DNA of 38,814 bases, taken from assembly GCA_902464645.1 (NCBI GenBank), contig CABQKL010000005.1:1-38814 (forward strand), in the 5' to 3' direction. The position numbers and the translations under genes are program-made. Within the stretch, counting starts at the first letter, position 1. Each line of letters starts with the position of its first letter. This DNA is from an uncultured Collinsella sp. (lineage in GTDB: Bacteria > Actinomycetota > Coriobacteriia > Coriobacteriales > Coriobacteriaceae). Under the pieces are notes generated by a model. It had not been told where the DNA came from and searched no databases. It saw nothing but the letters and a program-made list of their open reading frames with translations. Shown here one piece after another: positions 1 to 8,325 of the stretch.

Positions 1-476
1 GGCTTGGTGGCATCAATCAAAAACGCGACGACATCGACATCGTTCAGCTCGAACAGCGCGCTCTTGTTGAGCTCGGACCCCAGGCCGTCCTTGGGCTTGT
101 GAATACCCGGGGTATCGACAAAGACCAGCTGGTAGCCGGGGCGATTGACGACGGCGCGCATGCGACGGCGGGTGGTCTGGGCCACCGGCGAGGTGATGGC
201 AACCTTTTTGCCATAGCAGGCGTTGAGCAGCGTGGACTTACCGGCGTTGGGACGGCCGACCAGGGCCACGAAGCCGCTGCGAAAACCGGGTTCCACGTCG
301 CCAAAACCCGCGAGGCTCTCATCCTCGTCGCACAGGGCGTCGAGCTCCTCGTCGCTCATGCCCTCAAACGGATCGAATTCCTCGACATCCTCGCAATCCT
401 CGGTCGCTTCGGCATCCACCGCATCCAGGGACTCGTCGTCCAGAGTTTCATCGAAAGGCTGCATATTGTCGGACAT
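1..476 (-). CDS. era: GTPase Era, N-terminal part (cut by window edge)
   Basis: Translating the minus strand from the ATG at 476 gives an open frame running off the window (about 158 residues). Era is a GTPase that binds 16S rRNA and assists 30S assembly. The G1 motif GRPNAGKST, a G2-like threonine pair (QTTRRR) and the G3 motif DTPG are visible, in the order and context of Era (the TPGIHKP stretch is typical). Before the G domain lies an acidic extension of roughly 65 residues, rich in Asp and Glu, that most Era proteins lack. The start has an AAAGGG-type ribosome site a few bases upstream. The gene follows dgkA by 12 bases, in the common ybeY-dgkA-era order. The KH domain lies outside the window. 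Confidence 0.93.
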   Translation of the reverse strand, partial: MSDNMQPFDETLDDESLDAVDAEATEDCEDVEEFDPFEGMSDEELDALCDEDESLAGFGDVEPGFRSGFVALVGRPNAGKSTLLNACYGKKVAITSPVAQTTRRRMRAVVNRPGYQLVFVDTPGIHKPKDGLGSELNKSALFELNDVDVVAFLIDATK

Positions 477-488
477 GAAAATCCCTTT

Positions 489-866
489 CTAAATAAAGTC
501 GAGCGCGTGGGCAAATACCAGCAATCCCACAATCGCGGCGGTGATGGAAAGTACGTATACGGAGGCGGCGGCGATATCCTTCGCACGCTTTGCCAGCGGA
601 TGGAGCTCCTGGGTCGCCAGGTCGACGATCGCCTCCATGGCGGTGTTGCACAGCTCGCCGTGAATCACCAAGCCACAGCAGATGATAACCGTGGCCCACT
701 CGGCAATGTCGAGCCCCACGATGCAGCCGGCAATGACGGTGCACACGCCCGCCACGAGCATGACCTTAATGTTGCGCTCGGTCTTAACGGCGGTGACGAA
801 GCCCTCCATGGCGTAGGAGAACGACTTTAAGAAGGACGGATGGTCCTTGTTCGATCCGGGAATCAT
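489..866 (-). CDS. dgkA: diacylglycerol/undecaprenol kinase, DgkA family
   Basis: The product is a 125-residue integral membrane lipid kinase. It carries the DgkA family signature ELCNTAMEAIVDL followed by HPLAKRAKDIAAASV, which holds the glutamates and asparagine used for catalysis and metal binding. Three hydrophobic segments are visible, at about residues 33-50, 57-72 and 100-120. In Gram-positive bacteria this family mostly phosphorylates undecaprenol, recycling the lipid carrier for peptidoglycan; which substrate is used here is inference. The ATG at 866 has AGGAG upstream. The gene sits between ybeY and era, an arrangement conserved in many Gram-positives, and is presumably cotranscribed with them. 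Confidence 0.93.
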   Translation of the reverse strand: MIPGSNKDHPSFLKSFSYAMEGFVTAVKTERNIKVMLVAGVCTVIAGCIVGLDIAEWATVIICCGLVIHGELCNTAMEAIVDLATQELHPLAKRAKDIAAASVYVLSITAAIVGLLVFAHALDFI

Positions 867-875
867 AGACGGCTC

Positions 876-1385
876 CTAGTCGTGGGCGTGGTTGGTGATG
901 GGGCCGACGTGAACTAGCTTGGGGTCCTCGCCGCGCTCGAGCGCCAGATCGCGCAGGATGGCGTCCTCGCGGGCCTCCATGACCTCGGCCTCGTCGTCCT
1001 TGATGTGGTCATAGCCCAGCAGGTGCAGCATGCCGTGTACGAGCATCAGACGACACTCGTCAGCGGGGCTATTGCCAAAACCGGGGGCCTGACGGGCAAT
1101 GACCTCCGGGGCCAGGATAATATCGCCGAGCTCGAGCGTCTCGTCGGCGGGAATATCCTCGTCAAAGGCCGAGTCGCACTCAAACGAGAGGACATCGGTG
1201 GTACGGTCGATACCGCGCCACTCGTGGTTGAGCTCGTGCATCTCGTCCTCATCGACATACGAAAGGGAAATCTCAACTTCACGCTCAACGCCCTCGGCGG
1301 CAAGCACGACCTCGCAGATGTGCTCTACCTCCTGCGCGTCGAGCAGCGTATCGAGCTCGGCATCGTTGCTGATCAATACACTCAA
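876..1385 (-). CDS. ybeY: endoribonuclease YbeY
   Basis: This is a 169-residue metal-dependent endoribonuclease involved in 16S rRNA 3' end maturation and ribosome quality control. The zinc-binding motif HGMLHLLGYDH (His117, His121, His127) is intact, and the family stretch TDVLSFE lies near residue 63. The start is a TTG at 1385 whose first bases overlap the phoH stop codon (TTGA), with AGGAG five bases upstream. This suggests translational coupling to phoH. The acidic middle portion is normal for the family. The order phoH-ybeY-dgkA-era is a widely conserved RNA and ribosome maturation cluster. Confidence 0.95.
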   Translation of the reverse strand: MSVLISNDAELDTLLDAQEVEHICEVVLAAEGVEREVEISLSYVDEDEMHELNHEWRGIDRTTDVLSFECDSAFDEDIPADETLELGDIILAPEVIARQAPGFGNSPADECRLMLVHGMLHLLGYDHIKDDEAEVMEAREDAILRDLALERGEDPKLVHVGPITNHAHD

Positions 1386-2368
1386 CGGGACTCCTTTCGG
1401 TCGTGCACGCGCTTATCGCGCACATCATCATAAGCATCGTATGCCTCGACGATACGCCCCACCAAGGCATGGCGCACCACGTCGGCACGCTCGAGGTGAG
1501 AAAATGCGACATCGTCGACACGGCCTAAAATCCGCTCAACGTCGGCAAGACCGCCGCGACGACCCACCAGGTCGCGCTGACTCAGGTCGCCGGTAATCAC
1601 AAACTTGGAGTTAAAACCCAGGCGCGTCAGGAACATCTTCATCTGCTCGGGCGTGGTATTTTGCGCCTCGTCGAGCACCACGAAGGCATCGCTCAGCGTG
1701 CGGCCGCGCATGTAGGCAAGCGGGGCGATCTCGATCACGCCGCGCTCCATAAGCTCATCGGTGCGCTCGCGATCCATCATGTCAAAAAGGGCGTCGTAAA
1801 GCGGACGCATGTAGGGATCGATCTTTTCCTCGAGGGTGCCGGGCAAAAAGCCCAGATTCTCCCCCGCCTCGACAACCGGACGCGTCAAGATCAGACGGCC
1901 CACCTCGTGACGCTTGAGCGCGGCAACGGCGAGCGCCATGGCCAGATAGGTCTTACCGGTACCGGCGGGACCAAGGCCAAACGTGATGGTATGCGAGCGG
2001 ATGGCATCCACGTAGCGCTTTTGGCCGAGCGTCTTGGGGCGAATGGCACGACCGCGATACGAAAGCAGCACATCATCGCGAAGCGACGTAGCCTCGTGCT
2101 CACCGTCGCGCAAGACGGCCAGGCAGCGAGAAACATCGTCGGCAGACAGCGTGCGTCCGGCGGCCGCCTCGCGAAAAGTATGGTCGAAAAAACGCGCCAC
2201 GAGCTCGACCTCGTCCGGGTCACCGCTCACGGCGATGCTGTCGCCACGGACGACCACATGGGCACGAACCAAACTCTCGAGTGCACGAAGGACACCGTCG
2301 CCGGCGCCCAAAACGCGCGAGGGGTCAATACCCTCGGGAACGGTAAGTCTAATCTTCGAGGCTTCCAT
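1382..2368 (-). CDS. phoH: PhoH-like ATPase (PhoH/PhoL)
   Basis: This is a 328-residue cytosolic ATPase of the PhoH family. The Walker A motif GPAGTGKT is at about residues 133-140 and Walker B reads VVLDEAQN. Family members are linked to RNA metabolism and often precede ybeY, as here. A longer reading from 2473 is possible, but the ATG at 2368 is preferred because GGGAGG lies just before it and the protein then begins MEASKIRLTVPEG, as relatives do. With this start the gene overlaps the end of mtaB by 20 bases and overlaps ybeY by 4. The biochemical activity of PhoH proteins is still poorly defined. Confidence 0.93.
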   Translation of the reverse strand: MEASKIRLTVPEGIDPSRVLGAGDGVLRALESLVRAHVVVRGDSIAVSGDPDEVELVARFFDHTFREAAAGRTLSADDVSRCLAVLRDGEHEATSLRDDVLLSYRGRAIRPKTLGQKRYVDAIRSHTITFGLGPAGTGKTYLAMALAVAALKRHEVGRLILTRPVVEAGENLGFLPGTLEEKIDPYMRPLYDALFDMMDRERTDELMERGVIEIAPLAYMRGRTLSDAFVVLDEAQNTTPEQMKMFLTRLGFNSKFVITGDLSQRDLVGRRGGLADVERILGRVDDVAFSHLERADVVRHALVGRIVEAYDAYDDVRDKRVHDRKESR

Positions 2369-3641
2369 GAACCTCCCTGCGTGCATGGACCAAGCCGGAA
2401 TCATCGACTCCGATGATAGCAACATCGAGCAGGCACGGGGCTGTGAGTCCACAGGTATCGTCAAGACGGGCATGATGGAACGAACCGAGCGTCAGGTTGT
2501 CGCCATACTCAAGCACGGCACGCTCGACGGTTCCCACGCGACGGCGAGCGTCGGCAATGGCGAGTTCCTGCGCCGCGGCCCTCATGCGGCGGCTACGCTC
2601 GGCCATAACCTCGGGCGGCACCTGGTCGGGCATATCGGCAGCAAGGGTACCGGGACGCTTGCTGTAGCGGAACACGTGCATACGCGAAAAGCCCACACGG
2701 CGGCACAGTGCCAGCGACTCCTCAAACTCCTCGTCCGTCTCACCGGGAAAACCGACGATGACATCGCACGAAAGGGACACCTGAGGCAAGTTGGTGCGAA
2801 TCATGCGCACCGTTTCCTCGAAGGCCTCGGCGCTATAGGGACGGCCCATGCGATGCAGTGTCCTGGTGCAGCCGGACTGCACGGGCAGGTGTAAAAACGG
2901 GGCGATGCGCTTCGGATAGCGCGCCATGACCTTAAGCAGGGACTCGGAGATATCCATGGGCTCGACCGAGGAAATGCGCACATGCGGAATGGACGTGCGC
3001 TCCATGATCGCCTCGAGCAGCTCATCGATCTCGACGTGTTCATCAGTCGCGCTCTTGCCATCGTAGGCGCCCAGGTTCACACCCGTCAGCACCACCTCGG
3101 GCACGCCGGCCTCCTGTGCCTCGCGAACTTGCTCGAGCACGGACTCGACCGGCACGGAGCGCTCGGGGCCGCGGGCCTTCCACACAATGCAATAGGTGCA
3201 ACGATGGTTGCAGCCGTCCTGGATCTTCACGCCCAGACGCGAGCGACCGAGCGCGTCGACAACCTCGCCGTCGCTGCAGGCGGGAACGTCATCGGACTCA
3301 ACGCCCAGCACCTCACAGACGCGTTCGGCGACATCGATCTTGGACGGCTCGGCGATCACGCGGTCCGAGAGCTCCAGCAGCTCCTCGGGATGCAGATTGA
3401 CCACGCATCCGGTCACGACCACATAGGGCTCGTTTGGATAGGCCAGCGCATGGCGAACGGCCTTACGGGTCTTGGCCTCGGCCTCGCCCGTAACGGCACA
3501 GGTGTTAATGACGATCAGCTCAGCATCCTGAGGCTCCACCATCGCAAAGCCCAGGCGCATTAGATCGGCAGTGATACGGTCGGACTCAACCCGGTTGACA
3601 CGGCAGCCGAGGTTGACGACAGAGATATGAGGTGCGAGCAC
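2349..3641 (-). CDS. mtaB: tRNA t6A37 methylthiotransferase MtaB (radical SAM)
   Basis: This is a 430-residue radical-SAM enzyme of the MiaB/MtaB/RimO family. The N-terminal auxiliary cluster cysteines are Cys13 (LGCRVN), Cys48 (NTCAVT) and Cys79 (TGCV). The radical-SAM cluster is CNHRCTYC, at Cys144, Cys148 and Cys151. The LGCxVN wording points to MtaB, which converts t6A to ms2t6A at tRNA position 37, rather than MiaB or RimO; this subfamily choice is inference. A C-terminal region of TRAM size follows. The start is a GTG with AAGGAG five bases upstream, nine bases after the dnaJ stop. The 3' end overlaps phoH. Confidence 0.92.
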   Translation of the reverse strand: MLAPHISVVNLGCRVNRVESDRITADLMRLGFAMVEPQDAELIVINTCAVTGEAEAKTRKAVRHALAYPNEPYVVVTGCVVNLHPEELLELSDRVIAEPSKIDVAERVCEVLGVESDDVPACSDGEVVDALGRSRLGVKIQDGCNHRCTYCIVWKARGPERSVPVESVLEQVREAQEAGVPEVVLTGVNLGAYDGKSATDEHVEIDELLEAIMERTSIPHVRISSVEPMDISESLLKVMARYPKRIAPFLHLPVQSGCTRTLHRMGRPYSAEAFEETVRMIRTNLPQVSLSCDVIVGFPGETDEEFEESLALCRRVGFSRMHVFRYSKRPGTLAADMPDQVPPEVMAERSRRMRAAAQELAIADARRRVGTVERAVLEYGDNLTLGSFHHARLDDTCGLTAPCLLDVAIIGVDDSGLVHARREVHGSLED

Positions 3642-3650
3642 GCGGGCTCC

Positions 3651-4799
3651 TTAATCGAGGATGTCGTCGAGGGCACTCTTGATACGGTCGGTCACCGACT
3701 TCTTACCGGATGCGACGTCATCGCCCATCTCGTCGGCAAAGGCGCGAAGCAGCTCGCGCTGCTTATTGGAAAGGTTCGTGGGGACGACCACACGCAGCTG
3801 CACGATCAGACGACCGCGCGAACCGCCACCGCCGATACGCGGCATGCCGTAATTGTTGACGCTCACGGTGTCGCCGTACTGGGCGCCAGCGGGGACGCAC
3901 ACCTTGACGACCTCGTCAGGCATAATGCCCTCGACCTCGATCTCGCATCCGAGCGCAGCCTGCGCAATCGAGATATCGCTCACGAGGTACAGGTCGTCGC
4001 CGTTGCGCTTAAAACGCTCGTGGTCGGCGACGCGCACGTTGACGATCAGGTCGCCCGACGGCTCGCCGCGAAGGCCGGCCTCGCCAAAACCGCTCACGCG
4101 CAGCTGGCGACCGGTCGAAACGCCGGCGGGAATATCGATATCGATCTTTTCGTGCGAAGGCGTGCGGCCCTGACCGTCACAGGTCTCGCAGGGATGGTCG
4201 ATGACCGTGCCTTCGCCGTGGCAGTCGGGACAGGGCGAAGAGGACTGAACCTGGCCCAGGAAAGAACGCTGGACCGTCGTCACATAGCCCGTGCCGTGGC
4301 AGCGGCTGCACTGCTTTTCCTGTGCGCCCTCGGCCCTACCGGTGCCGTTGCAATCCTCGCAGGGGGCAAGGCGGTCATAGCTGATCGTCTTTTTGCAACC
4401 GAGTGCCGCCTCCTCAAGGGTCACCGAAAGGGAGATGGCCATATCGCGGCCGCGACGACGCTCACGGCGATTTCGGGCGCCACCGCCGGCACCGCCGCCA
4501 AAGAACGACGAGAAGAGGTCGTCCATGCCCATGCCACCAAAGATATCGTTGATGTCGACATAGCCAGAGCCACCGGGGCCGTCCGCGGTGCCGTAACGGT
4601 CGTAGTTAGCACGCTTCTGCTCGTCGGAAAGAACGGAATACGCCTCGTTGAGCTCTTTGAACTTGGCCTCGGCCTCGGGGTCGTCCGAAACGTCCGGGTG
4701 TACGGTACGGGCCTTCTTTAGAAACGCGCGCTTAATCGTCCGCGCGTCGGCATCCTTGTCGACGCCAAGTACCTCGTAGTAATCCCTATTTTCCGACAC
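3651..4799 (-). CDS. dnaJ: molecular chaperone DnaJ (type I Hsp40)
   Basis: This is a complete 382-residue class I J-protein, the co-chaperone that stimulates DnaK ATPase and delivers unfolded clients. In order it has a J domain with HPD at residues 34-36, a Gly/Phe-rich linker (FGGMGMDDLFSSFFGGG), four CxxCxGxG zinc repeats (CEDCNGTG, CSRCHGTG, CPDCHGEG, CETCDGQG), and full C-terminal beta domains I and II. The start is taken as the GTG at 4799, eight bases after GGAAGG; a longer ATG reading from 4865 has no family-like residues. dnaK, grpE and hrcA are not in the window. A second, aberrant J-protein gene lies directly upstream. Confidence 0.96.
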   Translation of the reverse strand: MSENRDYYEVLGVDKDADARTIKRAFLKKARTVHPDVSDDPEAEAKFKELNEAYSVLSDEQKRANYDRYGTADGPGGSGYVDINDIFGGMGMDDLFSSFFGGGAGGGARNRRERRRGRDMAISLSVTLEEAALGCKKTISYDRLAPCEDCNGTGRAEGAQEKQCSRCHGTGYVTTVQRSFLGQVQSSSPCPDCHGEGTVIDHPCETCDGQGRTPSHEKIDIDIPAGVSTGRQLRVSGFGEAGLRGEPSGDLIVNVRVADHERFKRNGDDLYLVSDISIAQAALGCEIEVEGIMPDEVVKVCVPAGAQYGDTVSVNNYGMPRIGGGGSRGRLIVQLRVVVPTNLSNKQRELLRAFADEMGDDVASGKKSVTDRIKSALDDILD

Positions 4800-4880
4800 G
4801 ACCGAATCCTTCCGACTTTCATTATTGTCACAGTGCGTCCTATACCCAAGCTGGGCCGGCCGCAAACAGAGGGGTTGATG

Positions 4881-5984
4881 TTATTGCATTGCGTAGGGCG
4901 AAAGCATGGCACGTTGCGAGCAGCTCGCAAACCAAACCGACACGAGCGCAAACATAAATCCGTTGGCAAAACCGTTGGCAAACTGCATCGCGCCGCGCTT
5001 CCACCACAGCAGGCTGCGGTGCAGCACGCCGTCCGAGACCACCATGAACAGGCCCATGGCAAACGGAATAAAGCACATCACGGCAAAGGCCGAGAACACG
5101 CCCGAGATGGCCGACAGCACCAAAAACGGCGCCACGATGCCCATCAGGTAAAAACCGGTACGGGCCTTGCCCTCCAGACGCTCGGCCTCGACATGAGCGC
5201 GGCCGACCAGATCGCCACCCGAGGCACCGTTGGTGCCGGCGTGACCCATGCCGCCAATGCGGACCTCGTCGCCATCGTGCGTACCGGCAGGAAACTCAAT
5301 CGTCTGCTCGGAGGTCACACGGACACGGCCGCTGCCGCCGCAATCGGGGCAGGGGTCGGCGACGACCTTACCGGAACCGCCGCACTCGGGGCAGACCGAC
5401 TGAAACGTGCCGGCACCGAACAGGAAGGACAGGTCGACATCGATGTGGCCGCGACCACCGCAGCTCGGACAGGTATGTGCATGCTCGGACGAAACAGAAC
5501 CCGAGCCGCCACAGTGGCCACAGGTATCGAAGCGCGTATAGCGGACGGTCTTGCGGGCACCGCCCTTGGCCTCCTTAGCGTCGAGCTTGATATCGACGAC
5601 CACGTTGGCGCCGTTCTCGGGATTATAGGCAGCCTGCCCGCGACGCGGCTGGCCCCAGGCGCCACCAAAGGGAAAGCCGCCCTCAAAGGGATTGCCATAG
5701 CCTGCGCTGCCGGCGTAGCCGCCGCCATAGGGCGAAGCCGTAGGAGCGCCGGCGAAGGGGTTGCCCGAGCGCATGGCGTCGTAGCGCGCACGCTTCTGCT
5801 CGTCCGAAAGCACGGCGTAGGCCTCGGAAACCTCTTTAAACTTTTCCTCGGCATCAGGTTCTTTGTTGACGTCCGGATGGAGCTTGCGGGCCTTTTGCTG
5901 GAAGGCCTTCTGTATATCACGCGAGGTGGCGTCCTTGGAGACACCCAAAATCTCGTAGTAATCTTTTTCGTTCATCGTCGCCAT
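4881..5984 (-). CDS. DnaJ-like protein with C-terminal membrane domain
   Basis: This 367-residue protein begins as a normal class I DnaJ. The J domain has HPD at 36-38, a Gly/Phe/Tyr-rich linker spans about 73-120, and all four zinc repeats are intact (CGHCGGSG, CPSCGGRG, CPECGGSG, CPDCGGSG; residues 155-218). The first strand of C-terminal domain I is recognisable to about residue 260 (FPAGTHDGDEVRIGG, then GGDL). It then leaves the family and ends in about 90 residues with three hydrophobic segments (about 278-297, 299-320 and 335-355). C-terminal domain II and the dimerisation helix are missing. The start is ATG 5984, nine bases after AGGAGG. I infer a membrane-anchored J-protein that recruits DnaK; no frame nearby continues the normal DnaJ sequence. 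Confidence 0.85.
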   Translation of the reverse strand: MATMNEKDYYEILGVSKDATSRDIQKAFQQKARKLHPDVNKEPDAEEKFKEVSEAYAVLSDEQKRARYDAMRSGNPFAGAPTASPYGGGYAGSAGYGNPFEGGFPFGGAWGQPRRGQAAYNPENGANVVVDIKLDAKEAKGGARKTVRYTRFDTCGHCGGSGSVSSEHAHTCPSCGGRGHIDVDLSFLFGAGTFQSVCPECGGSGKVVADPCPDCGGSGRVRVTSEQTIEFPAGTHDGDEVRIGGMGHAGTNGASGGDLVGRAHVEAERLEGKARTGFYLMGIVAPFLVLSAISGVFSAFAVMCFIPFAMGLFMVVSDGVLHRSLLWWKRGAMQFANGFANGFMFALVSVWFASCSQRAMLSPYAMQ

Positions 5985-6042
5985 GCGCGGCAACCTCCTG
6001 CTCACAGCAGCGTATATATTGCGGTAATTCTACCCGAGCGGC

Positions 6043-7275
6043 CTAAGCTAGACCCCAAAACAGCTCGAACAGCACATTTCCATCGAGCCAGCCCAAGTGG
6101 GTGGGCGCTAAACGGGCGTGGGCACGACCTGCGATAACGTCTTTCGAGGCGACGCACCCCGCATGCCCCTCGACATAATCGGGCACCCAAGTGGCAAGAC
6201 CCAACTCGAGCGCACGGTCACAGGCCGCCACCAGCTCGTCTGCAGCGATCACGCTTGCCGAGCGAACCAACAGATCGGGTCCAATGCCACGCGTCATGCG
6301 GCAGGCGAGCATCAAATCCTCGGCCGCAGCCTCGCGCTGCGACAGATACTCGGCATCAAACGTCGTCGCGGCGTCGTCGCGTTGCACCAAGCGCACGCGA
6401 TACGCATCGCCGCGAGCAGGCACGTCGGGAAACAGCCCGGCCAAGCGATCGAAATCCTCGGCGTCGAGCATACCGGCGGCAGAGCGGCCCAAGCCCAGAT
6501 AGCCCCGTCCTGTCCAATAGGCAATGTTGTGGGCACACTCATGTCCGTCGAGCGCGTAGCTTGCCACCTCATACGGGTGATAGCCGGCCGCACCCAGGCA
6601 CTCACGCGCCGCGTCCATGCACGCAGCCTGAAAATCCTCGTCGGGCTCGAGCGACTCGTCGCGACACGCCATGTGGTAGAGCGGCGTGCCCTCCTCGAGC
6701 GTGAGCGGGTACACCGACACATGATGCGGCGCCGCCGCCAGCACGCCATCGAGCGTGCGTTGCCAGCTTACGGCGGTCTGCCCGGGAAGTCCGCACATCA
6801 GGTCGCAGGACACATCGAGCCCAGCGTCCTTAACCGTCGTGATGGCAGCGAGCGCCCGATCGGCATCGTGAATACGGCCAATCGCAGCAAGCTCGGCGTT
6901 GTCAAGGGTTTGAACTCCCAGAGAGACGCGTGTGACACCGACCTTGGCAAGCGCAGTGGCAAGCCCGGCGGTCAACGACTCGGGATTGGCCTCGCAGGTA
7001 AACTCAACGGGCTTGCACCACATGCAAATACGCCGGGCAAGCTCCACCAGACGCTCTCCTGCCAGCGACGGCGTACCGCCGCCAACATAGACGGTGCGGA
7101 CCTGCGCAAGCGCGCCTGCGTCGCCAAAGGCATCGAGGCGCGCATACAGTTGCTCAAAATAGACATCGAGCGCAGCACTCAGGTCGCACGAAGCAAAACT
7201 GCGTGAGTCAAAGTCGCAGTATCGGCACTTTTGGGCGCAAAACGGCACGTGGACGTACAGCGCGGTAACGGCCAC
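6043..7275 (-). CDS. hemW: heme chaperone HemW / HemN-like radical SAM protein
   Basis: This is a 410-residue radical-SAM protein with the cluster motif CAQKCRYCDF (Cys13, Cys17, Cys20) and the SAM-binding stretch YVGGGTPS. It has the three-cysteine CX3CX2C pattern of HemW rather than the CX3CX2CXC pattern of true coproporphyrinogen dehydrogenase HemN. HemW proteins bind heme and transfer it to client enzymes. The C-terminal winged-helix-like end (LAPTHLGWLDGNVLFELFW) also fits HemW. The start is a GTG two bases after the dusB stop, with GGAGG seven bases upstream. In many Gram-positives this gene precedes hrcA or dnaJ; here it is followed by the two J-protein genes. Confidence 0.9.
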   Translation of the reverse strand: MAVTALYVHVPFCAQKCRYCDFDSRSFASCDLSAALDVYFEQLYARLDAFGDAGALAQVRTVYVGGGTPSLAGERLVELARRICMWCKPVEFTCEANPESLTAGLATALAKVGVTRVSLGVQTLDNAELAAIGRIHDADRALAAITTVKDAGLDVSCDLMCGLPGQTAVSWQRTLDGVLAAAPHHVSVYPLTLEEGTPLYHMACRDESLEPDEDFQAACMDAARECLGAAGYHPYEVASYALDGHECAHNIAYWTGRGYLGLGRSAAGMLDAEDFDRLAGLFPDVPARGDAYRVRLVQRDDAATTFDAEYLSQREAAAEDLMLACRMTRGIGPDLLVRSASVIAADELVAACDRALELGLATWVPDYVEGHAGCVASKDVIAGRAHARLAPTHLGWLDGNVLFELFWGLA

Positions 7276-7277
7276 CG

Positions 7278-8321
7278 TTAGGCCTCCAGCGGATGAGCGG
7301 GCACCGACTCGCCGGCGGCAAGCGCGGCCTCGCAGGCCACCACATCGCGCTCGATATCATCGACCAATGCCATGAACTCCTCGTATGTGGAGCAGCGCAC
7401 CACCTGCGCGCGCCAGGCGGCGGCATGGGGCATGCCCTTAAGATACCAGCTCGCGTACGTGCGGGCACGTGACATAAGCGGCAACAGCTCATGCGTGAGC
7501 GTCAGGTGCTCGCGCAGGGCATTCAGGCGCTCGACCGAGCTACGCACCGGTACTGGCGTGCCATCGAGTGCAAGGGCTCGAGCATCACCGAACACCCAGG
7601 GGTTGCCATAGATACCGCGCGCGATAAACACGGCACTGGCGCCCGAGTTGCGCAGGCGTTCCGCCGCATCCTCGGCGCAGAACACATCGCCCGAACCGAT
7701 AACGGGAATCTCGACGGCGTCGGCCACCTCATCGACGACCGACCAATCGGCCTGGCCCGTATAGAGCTGCGTGGCACAGCGGCCGTGCACCGCCACCGCA
7801 GCTGCCCCTGCCCCCTCGAGCATCTGGGCAAACGTCGCGGCATTGCGGTCTTCGGCGTAAAAGCCCTTGCGAATCTTCACGGTCACGGGAACATGCGCCG
7901 CGCCCACCGCTGCCTCGACAATCTGCTCGGCCAGGTCGGGCGTACGCATAAGCGCCGAGCCCTCGCCCTTGGTAACGACCTTGCGAGCCGGACAGGCCAT
8001 GTTGATATCAATCAATGACAGGCGATCGCCCACGCGTTCCTCGACGGCAGCGACGGCACCCGCAAACTGATCGGGCTTGGAACCAAAGAGCTGCACGCAG
8101 ATCTGCTGCTCCTCGTCGGCCGGCAACACCAGGCGCCACGTCTTGTTGCTGGCATAGGCAAGGCCCGCAACGCTCACCATCTCGCTGTAGGCAAGGTTGG
8201 CACCGCGGCGGCGACACATGATGCGATAGGCGGGGTCGGTCACGCCCGCCATGGGAGCCATAAGGAACGGCTGCTCGGCATAGGCGCCCAGCAGACGCTT
8301 GCTGTATTCAGAAAGCGCCAT
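7278..8321 (-). CDS. dusB: tRNA-dihydrouridine synthase
   Basis: This is a 347-residue FMN-dependent TIM-barrel enzyme that reduces specific uridines in the tRNA D-loop. The family start MAPMAGVTDPAYR is present, and the catalytic cysteine Cys110 lies in INMACPARK, equivalent to the NMGCPAPK motif. Later the phosphate-binding VIGSGDVF region is visible. DusB is the usual form in Gram-positives, so that symbol is used, but the subfamily cannot be fixed by eye. The ATG at 8321 lies four bases after the lepA stop. Its ribosome site (AAAGGTAG) is rather distant, so translation may depend on coupling to lepA. Confidence 0.9.
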   Translation of the reverse strand: MALSEYSKRLLGAYAEQPFLMAPMAGVTDPAYRIMCRRRGANLAYSEMVSVAGLAYASNKTWRLVLPADEEQQICVQLFGSKPDQFAGAVAAVEERVGDRLSLIDINMACPARKVVTKGEGSALMRTPDLAEQIVEAAVGAAHVPVTVKIRKGFYAEDRNAATFAQMLEGAGAAAVAVHGRCATQLYTGQADWSVVDEVADAVEIPVIGSGDVFCAEDAAERLRNSGASAVFIARGIYGNPWVFGDARALALDGTPVPVRSSVERLNALREHLTLTHELLPLMSRARTYASWYLKGMPHAAAWRAQVVRCSTYEEFMALVDDIERDVVACEAALAAGESVPAHPLEA

Positions 8322-8325
8322 GGAC

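Noticed and set aside
2369..2473. Longer phoH reading from 2473
   Set aside because: The extra 35 residues lie within mtaB in another frame and are not family-like; a strong ribosome site supports the ATG at 2368.
4800..4880. CIRCE element (TTAGCACTC...GAGTGCTAA) before the dnaJ genes
   Set aside because: Looked for in the gaps upstream of both J-protein genes and hemW; not found. hrcA is also absent from the window.
4718..5062. Frameshift explanation for the truncated DnaJ-like protein
   Set aside because: No frame at 4880-5220 encodes the missing DnaJ C-terminal domain II; the membrane tail stays open in the J-protein frame to a normal stop.
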